Origin: Rhodopseudomonas palustris
GTDB taxonomy: Bacteria > Pseudomonadota > Alphaproteobacteria > Rhizobiales > Xanthobacteraceae
DNA: 64,000 nt
Reading direction: 5' to 3'
Assembly: GCF_003591005.1 (NCBI RefSeq)
Contig: NZ_QYYD01000001.1
Span: 124,001-188,000, forward strand
The position numbers and the translations under genes are program-made. The notes beneath the pieces were generated by a model. The model saw only the letters and a list, made by a program, of their open reading frames with translations, did no database searches and was not told where the DNA came from. Below are positions 54,584 to 61,806 of this stretch, in pieces. Position 1 is the first letter of the stretch, and every line of letters begins with the position of its first letter.

Positions 54584-55588
54584 TCATCCCACCGCCGCAT
54601 GCTTCTGGCGCTCGGCCGCGATTGAATCGCGCTGCAGTCGCCACCAATCGACCAGCTCAGCCAGCCCCTGTTCGAGCGGCACCGTGGCACGAAAGCCGAG
54701 CAAGCGCTCCGCCTTGGCGGTCGACGCCAACCGGCGCGGCACCGGATTGACCGAGCGCTCTGGTGCGAATACGGGTGTCAGATCAGGCCGGCGCATGACG
54801 GATGCGAGAGCCGCCGCGAGTTGCGCCAGGCTGGTTTCGCTGCCGCTGGCAACGTTGAAAACCTCATCCGTTGCCGCTGCCTGCGCACCAAGGATGTTCG
54901 CGCGCGCAACGTCTCGAACGTGAACGAAATCCATCGTCTGTTGACCGTCGCCGAAGATGACCGGCGGCTGCCCCGCCTCGAGCCGCTCCATCCAGCGGAT
55001 CAACACTTCGGTGTAGCGGCCATGGATGTCCATGCGATCGCCGTAGACGTTGAAATAGCGGAATGCGACGTAGTCGAGTCCGTGCGTATCGTTATAGCAG
55101 CGCAGCAAGCCTTCGTTGAAGGCCTTCGCGGCGCCGTACAAGGTGCGATTGCCATAGGAATTCTGCCGCTCGGTCGTCGGAAACTCCTCGGCCATGCCGT
55201 AGACGGACGCCGAAGAAGCGGCAATGACCTTTTCGATGCCGTGTTGGACACACAGCTCGAGCAGGTCGAAGGTCGCGTCCACCATGACCTCCTTGGCGAG
55301 CCGTGGTTCGGCAGCGCAATGGGTGATGCGTAGCGCGGCTTGATGGAAGACGATATCGGCGTTCCTGACGAGCGAAGCCATCAGCTTGCGGTCGCATATG
55401 TCGCCCTGGATCAAATGAACCGGCCCATTATCAACAGCCCAGCGAAGATTGTCCGGCCGTCCTCGGATCATATTGTCCAAGGCGACGATCTCGGCGCAGC
55501 CCTCGTCGCAGAGAAGGTCGATGATGTGTGAGCCGATGAATCCGGCCCCGCCAGTAACCAGAACCCGCTTTCCCTTCAGATCAGCCAC
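54584..55588 (-). CDS. NAD-dependent nucleotide-sugar epimerase/dehydratase
   Basis: 334 aa from a GTG with GGGAG six bases upstream. Extended short-chain dehydrogenase: NAD loop VTGGAGFIGSHI, then ALDNMIRGRPDNLRWA, QAALRITHCAAEP, catalytic ASSASVYG and YGAAK (Tyr and Lys of YxxxK), FRYFNVYGDRMD and VFNVASGSETSLAQLA. Similar to UDP-glucose/GlcNAc 4-epimerases and UDP-GlcA-type decarboxylase/epimerases; the exact sugar is unclear. It is the downstream end of the right polysaccharide run, about 155 bases after the DegT gene. Confidence 0.88.
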   Translation of the reverse strand: MADLKGKRVLVTGGAGFIGSHIIDLLCDEGCAEIVALDNMIRGRPDNLRWAVDNGPVHLIQGDICDRKLMASLVRNADIVFHQAALRITHCAAEPRLAKEVMVDATFDLLELCVQHGIEKVIAASSASVYGMAEEFPTTERQNSYGNRTLYGAAKAFNEGLLRCYNDTHGLDYVAFRYFNVYGDRMDIHGRYTEVLIRWMERLEAGQPPVIFGDGQQTMDFVHVRDVARANILGAQAAATDEVFNVASGSETSLAQLAAALASVMRRPDLTPVFAPERSVNPVPRRLASTAKAERLLGFRATVPLEQGLAELVDWWRLQRDSIAAERQKHAAVG

Positions 55589-55743
55589 GGTACACTCCCA
55601 TTTGTGAATTGGCCGGATGCGGACGCAGTAGATCCACTTCTCTTGGTGAGACACTCCGGTTCCGGTGAACTCGAACGAAGCCTCCGGTTCTGCCTCGAGG
55701 CGCCGCGATCAGGCGATTGGTCATCACCCGGCCTGCAGACGCG

Positions 55744-56931
55744 CTAGGCCGCCGCGACAAGCTGCATCTTCTCGAGTTGCGAGACGACTTCGACCACCTG
55801 GTCCGGCCGCATCTCCGGATAGATCGGAAGCGAGAGGAATTGATTGGCGAGCGCCTCCGTAACCGGAAAATCGCCCGCAGCATAACCGAGACCGGCGTAT
55901 GCCTTCTGCAGATGCACCGGGACGGGGTAATGGATCCCTGCCCCGATCCCAGCATCCTGCAAAATGCGCAGTGCTTGGTCGCGTTGCGGCAGACAGATAG
56001 CGTAGACATGATACACATGCCGGCTGTGACCGGGCGGCTGCGGCCTTGCAAAGGCAAGGTTTGCGAGCTGGCCCTCGTAGTCGGCGGCCACAGAACGCCG
56101 CGCCTCCGTCCATGACTCAATGTGGTTCATCTTGACGTTCAGCACGGCGCCCTGAATGCCGTCCATGCGATAGTTGTATCCGGCCACGACATGATTGTAT
56201 TTGGCCTCCTGCCCCCAATCCCGCAGAAGGATGACTTGTCGAGCGAGATCCGGCCGATTGGTGACGACGGCTCCGCCCTCGCCGTAGGCGCCGAGGTTCT
56301 TGCCTGGATAGAAGCTGAAGCAGCCGAGATCGCCGATCGATCCCGCGCGTCGACCTTTGTATTCAGCTCCATGGGCCTGTGCAGCATCCTCGATCACGAC
56401 CAGCCCGTGACGGCGCGCGATCTCCATGATCGGGTCCATGTCGGCCATCATGCCATGGAGATGGACCGGCAGGATCGCTTTGGTCCGCGACGTGATCGCC
56501 GCTTCGATCAAGGCCGGATTCATTGTCCAGGTAACCGGATCGACGTCGACAAACACGGGCTTTGCGCCGCTGTACAACACCGCGGCGGTCGTCGCCACGA
56601 ACGTCATCGAGACGGTGATGACCTCGTCGCCCGGCCCCACACCAGCCGCAAGCAGAGCGAGATGCAACGCAGAGGTCCCGCTGTTGACAGCCAGGCAATG
56701 GGACACCCCGCAGTAGTCGGCAAACCGACCCTCGAACGCGGTCACCTCCGGCCCCAATACGAACTGGGTGCTCTCGATCGCGCGCGAGATCGCTTCATCG
56801 ACCTCGGGCTTGATCTGGCGATACTGTGCTTTCAAATCAAGAAATGGTACCACTGCCTCAATCCTTGCTCGTGGGTGCTCTGGGAGCGATTGATTCATTG
56901 TTGCCGACAGAGATCGATGAAATCGTATCAC
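55744..56931 (-). CDS. DegT/DnrJ/EryC1 aminotransferase (WbpE/FdtB-like)
   Basis: Up to 395 aa; the conserved enzyme begins at VPFLDLKAQYRQIKPEV, so the true start may be the GTG at about 56853 or an ATG at 56898. Marks: FVLGPEVTAFEGRFADYCG, NSGTSALHLALLAAGVGPGDEVI, VFVDVDPVTWTMNP, VHLHGMMADMDPI, VIEDAAQAHGA and the PLP Lys in CFSFYPGKNLGAYGEGG. Closest in style to enzymes that aminate C3 of a keto sugar. It lies beside a hexapeptide acetyltransferase and a Gfo/Idh oxidoreductase, the other two enzymes of a Wbp-like acetamido-sugar route. Confidence 0.9.
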   Translation of the reverse strand: MIRFHRSLSATMNQSLPEHPRARIEAVVPFLDLKAQYRQIKPEVDEAISRAIESTQFVLGPEVTAFEGRFADYCGVSHCLAVNSGTSALHLALLAAGVGPGDEVITVSMTFVATTAAVLYSGAKPVFVDVDPVTWTMNPALIEAAITSRTKAILPVHLHGMMADMDPIMEIARRHGLVVIEDAAQAHGAEYKGRRAGSIGDLGCFSFYPGKNLGAYGEGGAVVTNRPDLARQVILLRDWGQEAKYNHVVAGYNYRMDGIQGAVLNVKMNHIESWTEARRSVAADYEGQLANLAFARPQPPGHSRHVYHVYAICLPQRDQALRILQDAGIGAGIHYPVPVHLQKAYAGLGYAAGDFPVTEALANQFLSLPIYPEMRPDQVVEVVSQLEKMQLVAAA

Positions 56932-56952
56932 TGGTTAAATGAGACTCGCAAT

Positions 56953-57501
56953 TTAAATAGATTTAATTGCGCGTGGCCGTCGTGGTGAATCTGCGTGGCC
57001 ATGCCGATCGGCGGCTTCGATCGCGTGCTTCGCCCTGGCTCGGCCCAGAATCCGCGCAGGCACTCCTGCGACGACAGCTCCGGCCGGAACATCCTTCGTC
57101 ACGACCGCGCCCGCGCCGACGATGGCTCCAGCGCCGATACTGATGCCGCACAGGATTGTGGCGTTGGATCCGATGGAAGCCCCCTCACCGACAAGGGTTG
57201 GCTGAACGGACCAATCGGCCGGACCTTGTGGCTGACCGTCGGCTGTTGTTGCTCTTGGATACTTATCGTTCGTGAACATGACGCCGTGCCCGATGAACAC
57301 GGCGTCCTCGATGGTCACGCCTTCGCAAAGAAAGCTATGGGACGAAATCTTGCACCGAGCGCCGACGGTGGCGCCCTCCTGAATCTCGACGAAGGTTCCG
57401 AGCCGGGTCTCGTCGCCAATCGAGCAGCCATAGAGATTGACGAGATCGGGATGGAATATCCGCACGTTGCGACCGAGCTGAACATCCTTGGCGATAGGCA
57501 T
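56953..57501 (-). CDS. hexapeptide N-acetyltransferase (WbpD/FdtC-like)
   Basis: 182 aa from the ATG with GGAG eight bases upstream; longer frames upstream have no conservation. Left-handed beta-helix: IFHPDLVNLYGCSIGDETRLGTFVEIQEGATVGARCKISSHSFL, VTIEDAVFIGHGVMFTNDKYPRA, then LVGEGASIGSNATILCGISIGAGAIVGAGAVVTKDVPAGAVVAGVPARIL. The FTNDKYPRA segment is a hallmark of sugar 3-N-acetyltransferases such as WbpD/WlbB and FdtC. It would acetylate the amine made by the DegT enzyme encoded next in the operon. Confidence 0.88.
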   Translation of the reverse strand: MPIAKDVQLGRNVRIFHPDLVNLYGCSIGDETRLGTFVEIQEGATVGARCKISSHSFLCEGVTIEDAVFIGHGVMFTNDKYPRATTADGQPQGPADWSVQPTLVGEGASIGSNATILCGISIGAGAIVGAGAVVTKDVPAGAVVAGVPARILGRARAKHAIEAADRHGHADSPRRPRAIKSI

Positions 57502-57532
57502 TGCGTTCTCTCCACTGCAGAATGAGATTTGT

Positions 57533-59035
57533 TCAACAGGCATCCCGGTCCGTGCGTACGGTCGCAACCGGAGCGACACCAGCGATACGCCAGATTGCGG
57601 ATCGCACCTGACGAGCCGGTTCGCGTAGCTCCGGCAACAGCGGATGCTGCACGGCGGATAGCGCCATGAGCCACGCACCGGCTGTGCCGATGCAGGCAGT
57701 TAAAATTCCGGTCACCGGTCCGACCAGCCCCGAGTCGACCAGCGCCGCCCCGATCGCCGCGGTCACGCCACAACACACAGCGATCACGGCGCTCTTCCAT
57801 GTCGCGTGCACGAGGTCCGCCCATCGCAATCCGAGATGCCGGCTGATGAAGAGGATTGCGACGGTGGCTTGGAACGGCAAAGTCAGCAGGGTGGACGCCG
57901 CGACGGCCTCGACGCCGAAGAACGACGCGCCGAAAATGATCAGTAGGGATGGCGGCAGCGAGATCAAGGACGACATCAGCGTATCTCGCACGCTGCCGGT
58001 CGCCACCAGAACCGGATAGGTCAGACAAGCGGCGAACAATGACAAATAGCCGATGCAAAGCAACTGGATCAGCGGAACCACTTCCAACCAGCCCGAGCCG
58101 AGCCAAACGAAGATGATCGGCTTGGCCATGATAGCCATGAAGATCAGAAACGGCCAATGCAACGCAGTCAAAAGAGCAATTGCATGGAGGTAGATGCTCT
58201 TGAGGTTCGCACCTGATCCGGTCTGCGCAAAGATGGCCGGCATGATCACCGGACTAACCACTTGGGTCACCAGCTTGTCGAACACCTGCGTCACGTTGAC
58301 AGCCCGGCTGTACAGACCGACAGCGGACAGATCCAGCACACGGGCAAGGAACAGTTGCGGCGCAGAGTTGTAGAACACGTTGAGGAGAACGACGCCGCTC
58401 GAATACAGACCGAACTTTGCGATATCCGAGCAGCCCTCGAGCGAAGGTCGAAAGATCCGCAGGTTCGGATGCGAAATCATCAGATAGGCGGCCTGCATGG
58501 CACTGCCCGCGATCATTCCCCAGATCGGCGCCGCGTAACTAAAGCCCATAGCGGCCAGAGCGACCGAGACGGCCACCATGGTGACATTGCACAAAAGATT
58601 GGCCGCGGCGATGACGTCGAACTGCATGTTGCGGCGAAGCAGCGCAATGATCGTCATCGAAAACGGGGTAATAGCAAAATTCAGAACAGCGATGGTGATG
58701 CCAGTGCTGAACTCGCGAGAGCCCGACAACGTCCCGACAAAATCGCCCAACAGGTACAGCCCGACCCCAATGACGATGGACAAGCCAAATGTGATCGTGA
58801 ACGCTGTCCTGACGTCGCCTTCCGACATCGAGGTCTTCTGAATGAGATAATTGGCGCCGCCGAACTCCTGCGACGAGGCGGCGAACACCGACGTGACAGC
58901 CGTCACCACTGCGTAGACGCCAAACTCCGCCGGCGTCAGCAGCCTCGACAGCACCGCGGTCGAGGCAAAAAACAGCAACAAGCTCGCGTAGCGTTCGATC
59001 GCAGAAAAAAAGATTGAGCGTTGCACCGACTTCAT
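57533..59035 (-). CDS. Wzx-type polysaccharide flippase
   Basis: 500 aa with about 12-14 hydrophobic helices throughout. The N-terminus SIFFSAIERYASLLLFFASTAVLSRLLTPAEFGVYAVV and EFGGANYLIQ are typical of the MOP/Wzx (lipopolysaccharide flippase) family. It moves the lipid-linked repeat unit across the inner membrane. It is enclosed by nucleotide-sugar genes at short spacing (31-48 bases). Together with the ligase/polymerase-like protein at 45-47 kb it indicates a Wzx/Wzy-dependent pathway. No polysaccharide co-polymerase or outer-membrane channel is in the window. Confidence 0.9.
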   Translation of the reverse strand: MKSVQRSIFFSAIERYASLLLFFASTAVLSRLLTPAEFGVYAVVTAVTSVFAASSQEFGGANYLIQKTSMSEGDVRTAFTITFGLSIVIGVGLYLLGDFVGTLSGSREFSTGITIAVLNFAITPFSMTIIALLRRNMQFDVIAAANLLCNVTMVAVSVALAAMGFSYAAPIWGMIAGSAMQAAYLMISHPNLRIFRPSLEGCSDIAKFGLYSSGVVLLNVFYNSAPQLFLARVLDLSAVGLYSRAVNVTQVFDKLVTQVVSPVIMPAIFAQTGSGANLKSIYLHAIALLTALHWPFLIFMAIMAKPIIFVWLGSGWLEVVPLIQLLCIGYLSLFAACLTYPVLVATGSVRDTLMSSLISLPPSLLIIFGASFFGVEAVAASTLLTLPFQATVAILFISRHLGLRWADLVHATWKSAVIAVCCGVTAAIGAALVDSGLVGPVTGILTACIGTAGAWLMALSAVQHPLLPELREPARQVRSAIWRIAGVAPVATVRTDRDAC

Positions 59036-59083
59036 CTCGATCTCGACGCAGCTTACGATGCACTGAAGGGGTCGTCCGTCAGA

Positions 59084-60142
59084 TCAGGCGACGCGCACGT
59101 CATCAGAGATCCGTCGCGACTGCTTGAGCGAGACCGGCTTGCCTTGATCGGCAATCGAACGCGATGCGGCCTCCAGGATCTCGATGACGCGCAGGCCGGA
59201 ATAACCGTCGGAGATCGGCTTCGTGCCGTTGCGGACGCATCCGATGAAGTGTTCGACCTCGGTCTGCAGCGCCTCCTTGGTCGAGATGTTGGGCGCCCAC
59301 ATGTCTCCGGCGCGATAGCCGATGCGGAACTGATGGGCATTCTCCGGCGACGCATCAAGGGTGATGCCCTTGTCATAAACCTTGATCTTTTCCGTCGGCT
59401 CGAGATCGTCATAGACGATCATCTTCTTGCTGCCCCCCACAAAGGTCTGTCGCACCTTGATCGGCGAAAGCCAATTGACGCTGACATGAGCGACGCATTC
59501 GCTTTCGAAAAACAGGGTGATATGCGCCATGTTCTCCGGAGATCCGGCCACATGGGATGACCCCGTGGCCGACACCGCGATCGGCTCCTCGTCGAGGATG
59601 TACTGGATGATCGAGATGTCGTGCACCGCCAGATCCCAGATGACGTTGACGTCGCTCTGAAACAAACCGAGGCTGGATCGGGTGCTGTCGTAGTAATACA
59701 CATCCCCAAGCTGCCCGTGGGATATCAGATCGCGGATCTTCTGCACTGCCGGAGTGTAGAGGAAAGTGTGATCAACCATCAGGGTGAGCCCCCGGCGGTC
59801 GGCCTCGTCGATCAGTCGCCTGACCAGATCCGCCTTCGGCGCGAGCGGTTTCTCCACCAGAACGTGCTTACCGGCCTTGAGCGCGGCCAACGCCAGCTCG
59901 TAGTGGGATCGGACTGGCGTCGCGATCGCGATCGCGTCGATGCTCGGATCCTTGAGCAGGTCGTCATAGCAGTTCGTCGTGATCACGCCCGGATATAATT
60001 GGCTGCTCGCCGCCAGCTTTCTCGGATCCAGATCTGCAATGCCGACGAGACGCGTAGCGGGATTTCCGATGAAGTTCCTGACGAGGTTCGGGCCCCAATA
60101 ACCGTACCCGACGACGCCTACACCAACGCGGCTGCTTGTCAT
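59084..60142 (-). CDS. Gfo/Idh/MocA oxidoreductase (WbpB-like)
   Basis: 352 aa. The Rossmann start VGVVGYGYWGPNLVRNF is followed by DLDPRKLAAS, IATPVRSHYELALAALKAGKHVLVEKPLA (family signature EKP) and the catalytic-region VWDLAVHDISIIQYIL with the conserved Asp/His. Members of this subgroup oxidise C3 of UDP-GlcNAc-uronate before amination (WbpB/WlbA). As the first gene of the run, followed by flippase, acetyltransferase and aminotransferase, it fits that role. A WbpA-type 6-dehydrogenase is not present here and would have to lie elsewhere. Confidence 0.9.
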   Translation of the reverse strand: MTSSRVGVGVVGYGYWGPNLVRNFIGNPATRLVGIADLDPRKLAASSQLYPGVITTNCYDDLLKDPSIDAIAIATPVRSHYELALAALKAGKHVLVEKPLAPKADLVRRLIDEADRRGLTLMVDHTFLYTPAVQKIRDLISHGQLGDVYYYDSTRSSLGLFQSDVNVIWDLAVHDISIIQYILDEEPIAVSATGSSHVAGSPENMAHITLFFESECVAHVSVNWLSPIKVRQTFVGGSKKMIVYDDLEPTEKIKVYDKGITLDASPENAHQFRIGYRAGDMWAPNISTKEALQTEVEHFIGCVRNGTKPISDGYSGLRVIEILEAASRSIADQGKPVSLKQSRRISDDVRVA

Positions 60143-60149
60143 GAAACCC

Positions 60150-60225
60150 CCTGCTTATTTCATTTTCTTAAGATCATATTTCCAAATATTAATTGCAAGC
60201 ATTATATTTAGTTAATACAAATAAT
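60150..60225. promoter_or_regulatory. AT-rich promoter region with AATATTAATT
   Basis: The 75 bases upstream of the oxidoreductase gene are strongly AT-rich and hold the decamer AATATTAATT at 60185-60194 (same as at 19581 and 38864), plus TATATTTAGTTAATAC. Probable promoter and regulator binding region of the right polysaccharide run. Confidence 0.5.
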
Positions 60226-60385
60226 CGACGCCACTTGCGGCGTTCCGCGCCTCTCCGCATCCGCAGACAAGGTCCATGCGCTGCGCGCCGGCAGCCGCCA
60301 GGCCCACCGCTATCGAGGCAATTCCGACCGACAGTTCTCGGGAGCGAGCGGACAATCGACCAATCGAGCGCGTCGAATGCCTCGT

Positions 60386-61804
60386 TCAGTATTCGCGGAT
60401 GCTCTCGTCGAGTCCGCGCAAGAGCGGGTAAAGGAAGTACGAGATCACGCGGCGCTCACCGACCTTCAACTCGGCAGTCACCGCCATGCCGGGAATGAGC
60501 TGGACGTGTCCCGAGAGCTTGCTGACGGTGAGGTCCGCCAGGACACGATAGTACGGCGCGGGGGTGCGGCGCCCTGGGTCGGCCTTGACGTCCGGGTTGA
60601 ACGCGTCCTCGCTGACGACGCGCACCACGCCCGATCCCGTTCCGAATTTCTGGAAGGGAAACGCCTCGAACTTGAGACGAACCTTCTGTCCGACCGCGAC
60701 CTGACCGATATCGCGCCCTTCGACGTTGACTTCGGCCTGGAGCGCCACGTCCCGTGGCACAAGGACGAACAGAGTCTCCGCCTCCTTGACGACAGACCCG
60801 ACGGTGCGGTTAGCGACCTCGAGCACGACCGCATCGGCCGGCGCCGACAGCACGATCAGCTGCCGCCGCAGCTCGGCCTTCTTCAGCGCCTCGGCCGCAT
60901 CGCTACGCTTGGCAGTGGTCTCGACGAGCTCCTGATAGGTCGCGCGTCCGAATTCTTCAATGAACACCTGCCGGTCAGCGCTGGCCTTCTCGATCTTGTG
61001 AACCGAGTCGACCTGGTTGCCCCTCGATCTGGACAGGTTGCTTTCCACTTCGAGCCGGGCATCCTTCGACAACAGGAAGTTGAGCTTGGATCCAACCTCA
61101 CGATCCATCAGGGAGGTGCGCATCGCCTCGATCGACTTCATCGTTTCGAGCCGCTGGGTCAACACCGCCTCCTCCTGCTGGCCAGTCGCCAGAGTGGCGC
61201 GCGCACTCGCGATCTGCGCGTCGAAGGCCGTCAGTTGCGTCGCGTGGAACGATTTGCGCTGCGCGAACAGTCGGCCTTGCAATATCGCATCGGGACTGCC
61301 CGGATCCGACAGCACGTAGTCCCGCCCGTCCAGTTCGGCCCGAAGCCGCTCGATCGTCGCGTCCAATGCTGCAACCTTGAAGCGCAGCTGGTCCAGATCG
61401 GCCTGTGAGAACGTGGGGTCGAGCGTCGCGAGCGGATCGCCACGCTTGACTACATCACCCGCCCGGACGTGCATCTCGCGAATGACCGAGGTCTCGAGCG
61501 GCTGCAGCACGACATTCGGACGGGTGGTGGTGAGCTTACCCTGGGCGGTGACAACCGTCTCGACGTGAGACAGGGAGGCCCAGACGATGGACACGAGGAT
61601 CAACCCCAGAACGCTATACATGGTCAGCCTGGCGACGCCGGGCGGCGCGCGCTCTTCGATCTCCACGGCGTCAGATTGAAATTGCCCCACGATTTCAGGA
61701 CGGCGTCTCCTCGACGAGGCGTTGGGTCGCCTTCTCCTGTCGGAACCGGCGGGACTGCCGTCCCGGAGGGTGGAAGGCGGGTTCGGGCGCTCATCGGGGC
61801 TCAT
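60386..61804 (-). CDS. HlyD-family type I secretion adaptor (second system)
   Basis: 472 aa from the ATG two bases after the stop of the ABC gene. A cytoplasmic basic N-terminus (DRRRRPNASSRRRRPE) is followed by one membrane helix (LTMYSVLGLILVSIVWASL), the lipoyl region (VVLQPLETSVIREMHVRAGDVVKRGDPLATLDPTF), a long coiled-coil hairpin and the second half (LSAPADAVVLEVANRTVGSVVKEAETLFVLVP), ending RRVISYFLYPLLRGLDESIREY. Closer to HlyD of HlyBD systems than the adaptor at 33 kb. It works with the ABC protein just upstream; the substrate is unknown. Confidence 0.92.
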   Translation of the reverse strand: MSPDERPNPPSTLRDGSPAGSDRRRRPNASSRRRRPEIVGQFQSDAVEIEERAPPGVARLTMYSVLGLILVSIVWASLSHVETVVTAQGKLTTTRPNVVLQPLETSVIREMHVRAGDVVKRGDPLATLDPTFSQADLDQLRFKVAALDATIERLRAELDGRDYVLSDPGSPDAILQGRLFAQRKSFHATQLTAFDAQIASARATLATGQQEEAVLTQRLETMKSIEAMRTSLMDREVGSKLNFLLSKDARLEVESNLSRSRGNQVDSVHKIEKASADRQVFIEEFGRATYQELVETTAKRSDAAEALKKAELRRQLIVLSAPADAVVLEVANRTVGSVVKEAETLFVLVPRDVALQAEVNVEGRDIGQVAVGQKVRLKFEAFPFQKFGTGSGVVRVVSEDAFNPDVKADPGRRTPAPYYRVLADLTVSKLSGHVQLIPGMAVTAELKVGERRVISYFLYPLLRGLDESIREY

Positions 61805-61806
61805 CG

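Noticed and set aside
54387-54647. 86-codon minus-strand frame near the epimerase 3' end
   Set aside because: Overlaps the epimerase coding end in another frame and has no recognisable features.
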